From positions 697,183-761,182 of the forward strand of contig NZ_WTYB01000001.1 in NCBI RefSeq assembly GCF_009828055.1: 64,000 bases of DNA. Direction: 5' to 3'. The translations under genes and the position numbers were made by a program. Below the pieces are notes generated by a model that saw only the letters and a program-made list of their open reading frames with translations, ran no database searches and had not been told where the DNA came from. Source of the stretch: Erythrobacter ramosus (GTDB lineage: Bacteria; Pseudomonadota; Alphaproteobacteria; Sphingomonadales; Sphingomonadaceae). Positions 43,558 through 53,701 of the stretch are shown here, one piece after another; position 1 is the first letter of the stretch; each line of letters begins with the position of its first letter.

Positions 43558-44408
43558 CCCGTGCCATGTTCGCTGCGCTTGCCGCCCTGTGCCTCCCCGC
43601 CGCTGCTTTCGCCGAGGAGGCCTGCCCGCCGTTCGAGGTGACCGGCTCCGGACCCGATCTGGTGCTGGTGCCCGGCCTTGGTTCGTCGCCCGCCGTGTGG
43701 GACGGTGTGAAGGACAGTCTCGCCAAGGATTACCGCGTGCATCTCGTCCACGTCGCAGGCTTTGCCGGACGCGCGCCCGAGGGCGACCCGGCCACGCTGG
43801 TTGCCCGCACCGAGGCGGAGGTGATCCGCCATCTCGATTGCCAGAAGGTCGCCCGCGCCGCTTATGCCGGCCATTCGCTCGGCGGGTTCCTTGGCCTGAT
43901 GCTGGCCGCTGACCACCCCGACCGGATTTCCCGCGTCGTCGTGGTCGATTCGCTGCCGTTCTATCCGCTGATTTTCGATGCCAGGCTCACGCCCGAGCGC
44001 ACCGCCGCGCAAGCGGGCGTCATCCGCGATTCGATGCTGGCGATGGACGAGGTGACCTTTGCCGCCAGCCAGCGCACAGGCGTGCAGTCGCTGGTGCGCG
44101 AGACGAGCTTTCACGAGCAGGTGGTCGGGTGGTCGCTAACCAGCGACCGCGCGAGCTTTGCAGGCGCATTTCACACCTTGATGACCACCGACATGCGCCC
44201 GCGCCTCGGCGAGATCACCGTGCCCGTCACCGTGCTCGCCGCCGCCAACGCCTACGCCCCGCGCGACCGGGTCGAGGCGCTTTTCGCCCCGGCCTATGCC
44301 GGGCTGCCGGGCGTGAAGCTGACCTATATCGAGGACAGCTTCCACTTCATAATGTTCGATCAGCCCGCGGCGTTCGAAAAGGCGCTGCGGGCGGGATTGG
44401 GGGATTAA
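43554..44408 (+). CDS. Alpha/beta hydrolase, exported
   Basis: 284 aa. Signal peptide (residues 1-20, ending AAAFA), oxyanion region LVPGLGSSP, nucleophile elbow AGHSLGG and a late His in EDSFHFIMFDQP. Esterase or lipase-like; substrate unknown. Fourth gene of the XRE operon through an ATGA overlap; its stop overlaps the convergent phoD remnant. Confidence 0.82.
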   Translation: MTRAMFAALAALCLPAAAFAEEACPPFEVTGSGPDLVLVPGLGSSPAVWDGVKDSLAKDYRVHLVHVAGFAGRAPEGDPATLVARTEAEVIRHLDCQKVARAAYAGHSLGGFLGLMLAADHPDRISRVVVVDSLPFYPLIFDARLTPERTAAQAGVIRDSMLAMDEVTFAASQRTGVQSLVRETSFHEQVVGWSLTSDRASFAGAFHTLMTTDMRPRLGEITVPVTVLAAANAYAPRDRVEALFAPAYAGLPGVKLTYIEDSFHFIMFDQPAAFEKALRAGLGD

Positions 44409-46081
44409 ACTGCCAGCGTGCCTGAGCCCTTGTCGGTTGCGATCCGCTTCGTGCCTGCGAGCGTTGTCGAACGCTGCTTCACGCCGGTGCTGAAGCGGTA
44501 TTCGGTTGTCGCGCGGGCGGTGGTCAGTTCGACCACCATGTAACCGCGCTGCGCGGTGTCGGCCCATTTGAGCTGTTCGTTCTCCGCCACCAGCGCGGCG
44601 GCCAGCACATCGGGCTTGATGGTGCTGAGGTAACTTTCGAAACCAGGCGAACTGACCGAGCAGACGCCCAGCTCCACGCCGACCTTCGCGCCGTCCTGCG
44701 TCAGGTCGAAGGCCCAGCCGTTGTGGGTGTCGCCGGCCAGCACGATCAGGTTCGCATCCGCCGCCAGCGCCGCCTTGAACACCCGCTCGCGCGCGGCGGG
44801 ATAGCCGTCCCACGCGTCCATGTTGAGCGGCAGGCCCGCCTTGCTCGCCATGGCGGAGGCGGTGAGACGCTGGCGGACATAATCGGGCAAGCCGTCGCCG
44901 ATCTGGGCGTAAAGCGATTGCGGGCTTTTCAGATTGCCGATCAGCACTTGCTGCACCAGCACCTGCCAAGCGGTGCCTTTGGCGGTGGAGGCGGCGAGGC
45001 CTTCTGCAAGCCACGCATCCTGTGCCTGTCCGAGCAGCTGGCGTTCGGGATTGGCCCACTCGCCCGTCCGGAACGCGTCGAGGGCGGCGATGTCGGCTTG
45101 CGGATCGGTTTTGCCTGCCAGCACGGTTTCAAGGCTGAACTGTTTCTCGCGCCCCTCCAGCCGGGTATCGAGCCGGAACAGCGTCGCCAGATCGCCGACC
45201 TGATAGGCGGCATAGGGCGCATCCGACACCGGCATCCATTCGCGGTAGGCCTGCTTGGCGGCGGCCTTGCGCGCGGCCCAGTCACCCTCGGTCTCGCTCT
45301 GATGGTTCTGCGCGCCGTCCTTGTAGCTGTCGTTCGCGCTTTCGTGATCGTCCCACACGGCGATCATCGGCAGCACCTGATGCAACCGCTGGCAATCGGG
45401 ATCGGCGCGGTAGGTGGCGTAGCGCAGGCGGTAATCGGTGAGCGCGACGATCTCGGTCGTCGGTGCCAACACGCGCTCGGGGTTGGCCGCACCGGTATCG
45501 GGATAGGTGCCCGCGGCATATTCGTAGATGTAATCGCCCAGGTGCACCGCGAGGTCGGCGTCATTCGCTTCGGCGACGTGGCCGTAGGCGTTGAACCAGC
45601 CAAACCCGAAGTTGGAGCAGGAGAACACCGCGAGGCGGAACGTCGCGGACGGCCCTTCAGGCAGAGTGCGGGTGCGGCCTACGGGCGAAGCGGCGCCACC
45701 GGGCGCGAGGAAGCGGTAGAAATACCAGCGATCCGGCGACAGGCCTGTCACCACGCCCTTGGCGCACCAGTCGCGCGCCGGGGAAGCAGCAACGCTGCCC
45801 TCGGCAATCGGCTTGGCGAAGTCCTCGGTCTCGCTCACCTGCCATGTCAGGGCGGTTTCCGCTTCGGCGACGTAGCGGGTCCACAGCAGCACGCTGGTGG
45901 CCTAAGGCTCCCCGCTGGCGACATTGTGCGTGAAGCCGGTGCCGAAGCTGCGCGCGGCGAGTGGGGTCGCTGCCAAGGCGGCGGAAGCCCCCGCAAGCGT
46001 GAACAGGTTGCGGCGCGTCAGAGCGCCTGAGGACATGGGGGGCGAGGGGGCCGGCTGGGCGGCAGAATCGGTTTTGAACAT
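44405..46081 (-). pseudogene. phoD: phoD-type alkaline phosphatase interrupted by one in-frame stop
   Basis: A 559-codon frame running from ATG 46081 (twin-arginine-type N terminus, LTRRNLFTLAGASAALAA) to the TAA at 44407-44405 is broken by a single TAG at 45904-45902. Before it the family pattern reads FTHNVASGEP, after it ATSVLLWTRYVAEAE, which is exactly continuous PhoD sequence. Metal-site motifs downstream are intact (HLGDYIYEY, WDDHESANDSY, LAGDTHNGW). No frameshift. GTG 45892 could start a protein lacking the export signal. One C-to-T change from CAG would give this TAG. A sequencing error is possible. Confidence 0.8.
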
Positions 46082-46176
46082 GGCGTGTCGCGTAATCCTC
46101 TCCCGTTGCGCTGCTGTGACAGTCGCACGCCGACAATGGTTGCCTTTGCGCCTCCGGGCAAGGCATGGTTGTGCGC

Positions 46177-46923
46177 ATGACCGATCATCTGCACCACACC
46201 CTCTATGATGGCCGCCGCGTGGCCTTCCGCTACACGCATGGCGCCCAAGACTCCGGGGGCCCGTGCCTCGTATTCCTGCCCGGCTACATGTCCGACATGA
46301 GCGGCAGCAAGGCGACCGCGCTGTTTGCCGAAGCGCAGGAAAAGGGTCGGGCCTGCCTGCTGCTCGACTATTCGGGCTGCGGGTTGAGCGACGGCGATTT
46401 TGCCGAAGGGATGCTGAGCGGCTGGCGGGACGAGGTGCTGGCGCTGGTCGCAAGCTACACGCGCGGACCGCTGCTGCTGGTCGGATCGTCGATGGGCGGA
46501 TGGCTGATGCTGCTGGTGGCCGAGCATCTGAAGCATCGCCTCGCCGGGTTGATCGGTATCGCCCCCGCGCCTGATTTCACCCGCTGGGGTTATACCGAGG
46601 AACAGCGCGCGGCGCTGGCAGCGGGCGAGACGATCTTCGAGCCCAACCCCTACGGCCCCGAACCCACGCCGACTTACGCCAAGTTCTTCGCCGATGCCGA
46701 ATGCCACCTGCGGCTTGAGAGCGGCATCGCCATCACCTGCCCGGTGCGGCTGCTGCACGGCAAGGCGGACGCCGACGTGCCGTGGGAGGTCAGCCTCAAG
46801 CTGAAAGCGGCGCTGCGGTCGGACGATGTTCAGGTGACTCTGATAGAAGACGGCGACCACCGCCTGTCGCGCCCCGCCGACATTGCCGCCCTCAAGGCCA
46901 TCGTGGCCGAATTTTACGGATAG
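46177..46923 (+). CDS. Alpha/beta hydrolase (ABHD10/BEM46-like)
   Basis: 248 aa cytoplasmic serine hydrolase. Nucleophile elbow GSSMGGW near residue 111, Asp in HGKADADVPW and His in EDGDHRLSRP. The family includes thioesterases acting on acylated proteins or glucuronides; substrate here unknown. ATG 46177 chosen; ATG 46165 is four codons upstream and equally possible. The TPR gene starts 5 bp after its stop. Confidence 0.82.
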   Translation: MTDHLHHTLYDGRRVAFRYTHGAQDSGGPCLVFLPGYMSDMSGSKATALFAEAQEKGRACLLLDYSGCGLSDGDFAEGMLSGWRDEVLALVASYTRGPLLLVGSSMGGWLMLLVAEHLKHRLAGLIGIAPAPDFTRWGYTEEQRAALAAGETIFEPNPYGPEPTPTYAKFFADAECHLRLESGIAITCPVRLLHGKADADVPWEVSLKLKAALRSDDVQVTLIEDGDHRLSRPADIAALKAIVAEFYG

Positions 46924-46928
46924 ATCAT

Positions 46929-47786
46929 TTGTCCCTGCTCCTCGCACTGCTGCTTCAGGTTGGCCCCAATCCTATGGCCGGAGGGATGGCGGGTGACGAC
47001 TTGATGCGCGACCGTCCGCCCCGTGCCGATGGGGTGAAGGGCGATATCAATGCCACCAGCGCTTGGCTCCAGACCTGCCTTGATCAGCTGGCTGAAGACC
47101 CGGCGCGCGCGCACACTATGGCGCAGATCCGCCGGAGCGAGACCAAGGGCGCGGACCGCGTGCTCGCCAATCACTGCCTCGGCACCGCTGCGAGCGAGCT
47201 GGGGCTGTGGCAGGATGCGCGCACCGCTTTCCTCGCCGCGCGCGATGGAACGCCTTCGGATGAAGCCCGCACCCGCGCGCGCTTTGCCGCGCTCGCCGGG
47301 AATGCCGCACTGGCGGGCGGGGATGCCGAAGGCGCGCTCACCCTTTTGACCGAAGCCGAGGCTGATGCGCGCGCTGCCGGTTTCGCCCCACTTGAAGCCA
47401 TCGCCGCAACCGACCGTGCCCGCGCGCTGGTGGCCTTGTCGCGCGGCGAGGACGCGCTGGGCGCATTGGAAGCGGCGACCACGCTTGCGCCGGAACGGCC
47501 CGAGGGCTGGCTGCTGAAAGCCACCCTGATGCGGCGGCTCGATCGGCTGCCCGAGGCGCAGACTGCGATTGAACGCGCCGCCCTGCTCACTCCGGGTGAT
47601 CCGGATATCGGGCTTGAAGCCGGAGTGATCGCGATCCTCGCCGGGCGTGATGATGCCGCACGGGCAAGCTGGCAATCCGTGCTCGCTCTCGCGCCCGAAA
47701 GTCGTGCCGCCGTGACAGCCAAGGATTACCTTGCGCAGCTTGGTCCGGCAGGCGAGACTGCGCCCGAGGAGGTTCCGCAATCATGA
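46929..47786 (+). CDS. Tetratricopeptide-repeat protein, probably exported
   Basis: 285 aa. Three to five TPR-like helical pairs (for example residues 105-240; GWLLKATLMRRLDRLPEAQ). The start is uncertain: TTG 46929 gives a signal-peptide-like LSLLLALLLQVG; an ATG at 46974 would remove it. It overlaps the flavin-dependent oxidoreductase gene by 4 bp. Function unknown beyond protein-protein interaction. Confidence 0.7.
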   Translation: MSLLLALLLQVGPNPMAGGMAGDDLMRDRPPRADGVKGDINATSAWLQTCLDQLAEDPARAHTMAQIRRSETKGADRVLANHCLGTAASELGLWQDARTAFLAARDGTPSDEARTRARFAALAGNAALAGGDAEGALTLLTEAEADARAAGFAPLEAIAATDRARALVALSRGEDALGALEAATTLAPERPEGWLLKATLMRRLDRLPEAQTAIERAALLTPGDPDIGLEAGVIAILAGRDDAARASWQSVLALAPESRAAVTAKDYLAQLGPAGETAPEEVPQS

Positions 47787-48778
47787 CCCGATTTTCCGTG
47801 CTCGATCTCGTACCGGTGCGCGAAGGCGGCACGCTCTCAGAAGCCTTCGCCGACACCACTGCGCTTGCCCGCGCTGCCGAGGCGCTGGGGTGTGACCGCT
47901 TCTGGGTTGCCGAACATCACGCGATGGACGGGATCGCGGGCGGGGCGACCTCGGTCGTGCTCGCCCATATCGGCAATGCCACCAGCCGCATCCGCATAGG
48001 ATCGGGCGGGATCATGCTGCCCAACCACACGCCGTTCCAGATCGCCGAGCAGTTCGGCACGCTGGACGCGCTGTTCCCTGGCCGGATCGACCTCGGCCTC
48101 GGCCGCGCGCCGGGGGCTGGGCCGGAATTGCAGCGGGCTTTGCGTAAGAACCTCCATCAGGCCGCCGAATACTTCCCGCAGGACGTGGTCGAATTGCGCG
48201 CGCTGCTGACCGGGGACTACGACCTGCCGATCCACGCCACGCCGGGCCTTGGCGCGCAGGTTGAACTGTGGATGCTGGGATCGAGCCTGTTCGGCGCGCA
48301 GCTCGCCGCGAAGCTGGGCCTGCCCTATGCCTTCGCCGCCCACTTCGCGCCCGATCATCTGGACGCCGCGCTCGCCGTCTACCGCCGCGATTTCCAGCCG
48401 TCAGAAGCGCTGGCCAAGCCGCATGTGATGGTGGCGATGAACGTGTTCGCCGCCGAGACCGAAGCCGAAGCGCGCCTGCTCGCATCGAGCCAGCAGCAGA
48501 GCTTCGTGCGACTGCGCAGCGGCTCGCCCGGCAAACTGCCGCCGCCGATTGAAGGCTATACCGACACACTGCCCGTGCAGGCACAGGCGATGCTCGCCCA
48601 TCTGGGGCAGGCCGCAGCCGTTGGCACGCCAGCGCAGGTGCGTGAACAGGTCGCCGCCTTCGTCGCCCGCACCGGCGCTGACGAGATCTTGCTGTGCGGG
48701 GCGACCTATGACGCAGCGGCGCGTATCCGCAGCCTCGAACTCACTCTGGAAGCCTGCGAAACCGTCCTCGCGGCGTAA
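47783..48778 (+). CDS. LLM class flavin-dependent oxidoreductase
   Basis: 331 aa bacterial luciferase-like TIM barrel, MsnO8 type. Seen: RFWVAEHHAMDGIAG, RIRIGSGGIMLPNHTPF and GRIDLGLGRAPG. Uses FMNH2 from a separate reductase, or F420 in some lineages; substrate unknown. Last of a three-gene run after the hydrolase and TPR genes. Confidence 0.88.
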   Translation: MTRFSVLDLVPVREGGTLSEAFADTTALARAAEALGCDRFWVAEHHAMDGIAGGATSVVLAHIGNATSRIRIGSGGIMLPNHTPFQIAEQFGTLDALFPGRIDLGLGRAPGAGPELQRALRKNLHQAAEYFPQDVVELRALLTGDYDLPIHATPGLGAQVELWMLGSSLFGAQLAAKLGLPYAFAAHFAPDHLDAALAVYRRDFQPSEALAKPHVMVAMNVFAAETEAEARLLASSQQQSFVRLRSGSPGKLPPPIEGYTDTLPVQAQAMLAHLGQAAAVGTPAQVREQVAAFVARTGADEILLCGATYDAAARIRSLELTLEACETVLAA

Positions 48779-48911
48779 CACTGCGCAATCATCATCACGC
48801 TTGCGCTAGACGCACGAAAGCGGGTATCGCCCAAGACACGATAACAACAATCCGGAACAACAATATTGCGCGTGAAGCGCGGCCGGAGCGCAGGATGAGC
48901 AGGAGCCAAAA

Positions 48912-51900
48912 ATGGGGTCCAAGACCGTTGCCGCCGCGGCGCCCAAATCCACGGGCCGCGCGTTGATCAAGGCCTTGCGCCTACAGCTTGAGGCCTCGCT
49001 GCTTCCCGGTGACGCCCCGGTCGAGAAGGCCGCGCTGGAAGAGGCCGCCGCTTGGTTGCTCGCCGCTGCCGCCACCCGCGCGCCCGGCCAATCGCTGGTC
49101 CAGATCGAATCCGCGACCGGCGACCGGCGCCACCTGCGGATCGCCATCATCAATGACGACATGCCGTTTCTGGTCGATTCGATTGCGGCGGCGATTGCGG
49201 CGCAGGGGCTGGCGATTGACCGGCTGCTGCACCCCGTCATCCCGGTCGAGCGCGATGGCGCAGGTGGGATCACCGGGCTGGGCAAGGACGGCATCCGCGA
49301 ATCGCTGATCTATATCGAAACCCCGCGTGTCGATGCCCGTCAGCGGCGCGACCTGCTCGAAGCGCTGCAATCCACGCTCGCCGATGTCCATGCCGCGGTG
49401 AGCGATTGGCCCGCGATGCAGACCGCGATCAACGCCGATGCGGCGCTGGCCGGGGCGATTGATCCCGAAGCGGGCGCGCTGCTCGGCTGGTTGGGCGGTG
49501 GGATGCTGACCCAGCTCGGCCACATCACCCGCCACCGTGACGGGACGACCGCCGAGCAGCTCGGCATCTGCCGCGCTTCGGCGGGCGAGCTGCTCGCCGA
49601 AGTCAGCTACACCCGCGCGTTCGAGTGGTTCGACCGGCACGAAGCCGCTGGCACGCCCAAAGCGCTACTGGCGATCAAGTCCAATGTGCAGGCGCGCGTG
49701 CACCGGAAAAGCCCGCTCGATCTGTTCATCGTACCCGTGCGCGAAGGCGGCGCGATTACCGCGCTGTCGATCCATGCCGGGCTGTGGACCAGCGCGGCGC
49801 TGAACGCGCGGCCGAGCGAAGTGCCGGTGCTGCGCGCGATGGTGGCGGGCATGACCCAGCGGCTCGGCTTCGATCCCGCGGGGCATAATGGCAAGGCGCT
49901 GGTGCATGCCTTCACCTCGCTGCCCAATGACCTTTTGACCGCCTTCGAACCTGCGCGCGTCGCCGATCTGGTGACCGCCAAGATGGCGCTGATCGACCGT
50001 CCGCGCCCGCGCCTCATCATGGTGCGCGCCACGCTCGAGCGGCACGTGTTCGCCTTCGTATGGCTGCCGCGCGATCAGCTGTCGACCGATGTGCGCTTGC
50101 AGATTCAGGCGATGCTGCTCGGCACCCCCGGCGCGGCGCTGCTTGACTGGAGCCTTGAGGTCGAAAGCTCCTCGCTCGCGTTGCTGCGTTTCCTCGTCGA
50201 TGTGCGCGCTTGCGCCGATCTGCCCGATGATGCCGCGATCGAAGCGCAACTGGTTGATCTGCTGCGCGGCTGGAACGAGGCTGTCGCAGGCCATCTTACC
50301 GCCAGCGAGGAAGAAGGCCGCGCCGCTGCGCTCGCCGCGCGTTATGCGCCTGCCTTCCCGACCGGATACCGCCTGACCTACGGCCCGCAGGAAGCCGCGC
50401 GTGACATCGCCAAGCTACGCACGCTCGCGGTGGCCGAAGGCGAAGTGACCCGTGCCACCCGCACCGTGCGGCTCTACCGGCTGGATGGTGACGGGGCCGA
50501 TACGTTGCGGCTGAAGGTCTATGTGATGACCGGCACGCTGGCGCTGTCTGATGCGGTCCCGGCGCTGGAGAACTTCGGCTTCCGGGTCGCTGCCGAAGTG
50601 CCGACCTTCCTGACCGATGCCAGCCTCGGCTCAATCCACGATTTCATCCTCACCGTGCCCGCCGGACGCGATGCGGGCGCGCTGCTAGACCGTGCAGGCC
50701 TGATCGAAGGCGCGCTGGCCGAGGTGCTGAATGGCGCAGGCGAGGACGATCCGTTCAACCGCCTGATCCCCGCCGCTGGCCTCGCCCCGCGCAGCGCTAA
50801 CTGGCTGCGCGCGGTCTATCGCTATCTGCGCCAGACCGGGGTGAGCTACACGATCTACACCGTGGTCGACGCGCTGGTCGCCGCGCCGCAGGTGACGCGG
50901 GCGATGATCGACCTGTTCGCCGCACGTCACGATCCGACCTTCGCCGGTGATCGGAACGAGGCGATTGCCGCCGCGCAAAGCGCCTTCACGCGCGGCCTCG
51001 CCAAGGTCACCGCGATCAATGACGACCGCCTGCTCAGGCTCTACCGCGCGGTGATCGACGCGGTGCTGCGCACCAATGCCTTCGCGCCTGCTGCAATCGA
51101 GGCGCTGGCGTTCAAGATCGATTCCGCGCTGGTCCCCGGCCTGCCCAAGCCCGTGCCGTGGCGCGAAATCTTCGTCTATTCGCGGCGGGTCGAGGGTATT
51201 CACCTGCGCTCGGGCGCGGTGGCGCGCGGGGGGCTGCGCTGGTCAGACCGGCGCGACGACTTCCGCACCGAAATCCTCGGCCTGATGAAAGCCCAGCGCG
51301 TGAAGAACGCCGTGATCGTGCCGACCGGCGCGAAGGGCGGGTTCTATCCCAAGCAGCTCCCGTCCCCCGCGATCGACCGCGAAGGTTGGGCGGCTGAGGG
51401 CCGCGCCGCTTATGAAATCTTCATCCGCACGCTGCTGTCGGTCACCGACAACATCGTTGGCGGGACAGTTGTTCACCCCGACTGCGTGCAGGTGCTCGAC
51501 GGTGAAGACCCCTATTTTGTCGTCGCCGCCGACAAGGGCACCGCAACCTTCTCCGACATCGCCAACGGGATCGCGCAAAGCCGTGATTTCTGGCTGGACG
51601 ACGCCTTCGCCAGCGGCGGGTCGAACGGATACGACCACAAGGCGATGGGCATCACCGCGCGCGGCGCATGGGTTTCGGTCCAGCGCCACTTCCGCGAGAT
51701 GGGCATCGACGTGCAGATCCAGAGCGTCACCGTGGCCGGCTGCGGCGATATGTCGGGCGATGTGTTCGGCAACGGGATGCTGCTGTCCAAGGCGCTGAAG
51801 CTGGTCGCCGCCTTCGATCACCGCCACATCTTCATCGACCCCTCGCCCGATCCGCTCGCCAGCTGGAAAGAGCGCAAACGGATGTTCGAACTCCCGCGGT

Positions 51901-53618
51901 CGAGCTGGGACGATTACGATACGTCGCTGATCTCCAAGGGCGGGGGCGTGTTCCCGCGCTCGGCCAAGGTGATCAAGCTGCCCAAGCAGGCGCGTGAAGT
52001 GCTGGGGATCGAGGCGAAGGAGATCGAGCCTGAAGCCCTGATCAGCGCGATCCTGCGCGCTCCGGTCGACCTGATGTGGTTCGGCGGGATCGGCACCTAT
52101 GTGAAGGCGCCGCAGGAGAACAACATCGCGGTCGGTGATCCGGCCAATGATGGCTTGCGTGTCGATGCCACCGAAGTGCGCGCCCGCGTGATCGGTGAGG
52201 GCGCAAACCTCGGCGTGACGCAGGCCGGACGCATCGCGTTCTCGCTGGCGGGAGGCCGTATCAACACCGACTTCATCGACAATTCGGCCGGCGTCGATTG
52301 CTCGGACAACGAGGTCAATATCAAGATCGCGCTGGCGGCGGCAACCGCTTCGGGCAAGCTCGCCCCCAAGAAGCGTAACACCTTGCTCGCCGCGATGACG
52401 GATGAAGTCGCCGCGCTGGTGCTCGAAGACAACCGCTTGCAGGCGCTCGCGCTGTCGGTTGCGTCGAGCGGCGGGGCGGGCGCCACGGCGTCTTACATCC
52501 GCCTGATCGAGCGGCTGGAAGAAGTCAGCGATTTCGACCGCCGCACCGAAGGCCTTGCCGATGGCGAGACTCTGAGCCGCCGCGCGGCGGACGGGCAGGG
52601 GCTGACCCGCCCCGAACTCGCGGTGCTGCTATCCTCGGCCAAGCTGGCGCTGCAATCGGCGATCGAGGCGAGCACGCTGCCCGATGATCCGGTGCTTGAG
52701 CCTGTGCTGCTGGCGCGTTTCCCCTCTGCCATGCGCAAGGCCTATGCCGCCGAGATTCGCGGCCACCGGCTGCGGTCCGAGATGATTTCGACCAGCTTGT
52801 CGAACCGCATCGTCAACCGGCTCGGCATGGTCCATCCCTTCGAGCTGGCTGAGGAAGAAGGCGTGGGCCTCGCCGAAGTTGCCGCCGCTTTCGTGGTGGC
52901 CGAGCGATTGTTCGGGCTCGACCCGCTGTGGCGCGAGCTTGATGCCGCCGACATCCCCGAAGCGGCCCGCCTGGTGCTATTCGACCGGCTGGCGGCGGCG
53001 GTCGGCAACCTGATGTCCGACGTGCTGCGCACCGCTTCGGGCAAGGTTGCCGCGGGCGCAATGATCGGCGAATTGCAGGATGGCGTGGCGGCGCTGGTTT
53101 CGGGCCGTGACGAATTGCTCACCGACGAACCGCGTGCGCGTTCATGGGCGCTGCGTGACCGCTTCGTCGCCGCCGGAGCGCCCGAGGCGCTGGCCGCCAA
53201 GGTCGCCAACCTGTTCGATTTCGACGGGGCGGTGGGTCTGGCGCAAGGCGCGCTCGTCGCCGGGATCGAGACCAAGCTGCTGACCCATGCCTTCACCGAT
53301 ATCGGCACCCGATTGGGGCTCGACTGGGCGCAGGGGACGGCGGCCTATATGTCACCGTCCGATGTATGGGAGCGGCTGCTGGTGTCCGGCCTCGCGCGCG
53401 ATTTCCAGCAGATGCGGATCGAGTTTCTGCGGCGGCTGATGCAGGCCAAGTCGGGTACGGACGATCCGCGCGGTGCGGTGGCCGAATGGGCCGAGCGCAA
53501 TGCGCAAGGCGTCGCTCAGTTCCGTGCGATGATTGCTCGCGCTCAGGCACGCCCGCCGGTGGGCGCGGCAATGCTGGCGCAAATCGCCAGCCAGGCGCGC
53601 AATCTGCTCGAACGGTAG
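48912..53618 (+). CDS. gdhB: NAD-specific glutamate dehydrogenase, 180-kDa type
   Basis: 1568 aa, the large GDH class found in Pseudomonas, Caulobacter and sphingomonads. Catabolic: glutamate to 2-oxoglutarate and ammonia with NAD. Regulatory ACT-like N-terminal half; catalytic core from about residue 735, with GGLRWSDRRDDFRTE and VPTGAKGGFYPK around residues 775-810, then the nucleotide-binding region with VAGCGDMSGDVFGNGM near residue 950. AGGAG seven bases before ATG 48912. Stands alone. Confidence 0.95.
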   Translation: MGSKTVAAAAPKSTGRALIKALRLQLEASLLPGDAPVEKAALEEAAAWLLAAAATRAPGQSLVQIESATGDRRHLRIAIINDDMPFLVDSIAAAIAAQGLAIDRLLHPVIPVERDGAGGITGLGKDGIRESLIYIETPRVDARQRRDLLEALQSTLADVHAAVSDWPAMQTAINADAALAGAIDPEAGALLGWLGGGMLTQLGHITRHRDGTTAEQLGICRASAGELLAEVSYTRAFEWFDRHEAAGTPKALLAIKSNVQARVHRKSPLDLFIVPVREGGAITALSIHAGLWTSAALNARPSEVPVLRAMVAGMTQRLGFDPAGHNGKALVHAFTSLPNDLLTAFEPARVADLVTAKMALIDRPRPRLIMVRATLERHVFAFVWLPRDQLSTDVRLQIQAMLLGTPGAALLDWSLEVESSSLALLRFLVDVRACADLPDDAAIEAQLVDLLRGWNEAVAGHLTASEEEGRAAALAARYAPAFPTGYRLTYGPQEAARDIAKLRTLAVAEGEVTRATRTVRLYRLDGDGADTLRLKVYVMTGTLALSDAVPALENFGFRVAAEVPTFLTDASLGSIHDFILTVPAGRDAGALLDRAGLIEGALAEVLNGAGEDDPFNRLIPAAGLAPRSANWLRAVYRYLRQTGVSYTIYTVVDALVAAPQVTRAMIDLFAARHDPTFAGDRNEAIAAAQSAFTRGLAKVTAINDDRLLRLYRAVIDAVLRTNAFAPAAIEALAFKIDSALVPGLPKPVPWREIFVYSRRVEGIHLRSGAVARGGLRWSDRRDDFRTEILGLMKAQRVKNAVIVPTGAKGGFYPKQLPSPAIDREGWAAEGRAAYEIFIRTLLSVTDNIVGGTVVHPDCVQVLDGEDPYFVVAADKGTATFSDIANGIAQSRDFWLDDAFASGGSNGYDHKAMGITARGAWVSVQRHFREMGIDVQIQSVTVAGCGDMSGDVFGNGMLLSKALKLVAAFDHRHIFIDPSPDPLASWKERKRMFELPRSSWDDYDTSLISKGGGVFPRSAKVIKLPKQAREVLGIEAKEIEPEALISAILRAPVDLMWFGGIGTYVKAPQENNIAVGDPANDGLRVDATEVRARVIGEGANLGVTQAGRIAFSLAGGRINTDFIDNSAGVDCSDNEVNIKIALAAATASGKLAPKKRNTLLAAMTDEVAALVLEDNRLQALALSVASSGGAGATASYIRLIERLEEVSDFDRRTEGLADGETLSRRAADGQGLTRPELAVLLSSAKLALQSAIEASTLPDDPVLEPVLLARFPSAMRKAYAAEIRGHRLRSEMISTSLSNRIVNRLGMVHPFELAEEEGVGLAEVAAAFVVAERLFGLDPLWRELDAADIPEAARLVLFDRLAAAVGNLMSDVLRTASGKVAAGAMIGELQDGVAALVSGRDELLTDEPRARSWALRDRFVAAGAPEALAAKVANLFDFDGAVGLAQGALVAGIETKLLTHAFTDIGTRLGLDWAQGTAAYMSPSDVWERLLVSGLARDFQQMRIEFLRRLMQAKSGTDDPRGAVAEWAERNAQGVAQFRAMIARAQARPPVGAAMLAQIASQARNLLER

Positions 53619-53701
53619 CACTCGTCGTTATGGCGGGTTGACCCTCCGGCTGTTTGCGCCACATCAAGGGCCGCAAGACGCCGGAGGGGCATAGCAAGCA
53701 C

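Noticed and set aside
45902..45904. TAG in phoD as a recoded codon (pyrrolysine or programmed readthrough)
   Set aside because: No Pyl machinery is expected in this group and no conserved recoding context is visible; a simple nonsense mutation or sequencing error is more likely.
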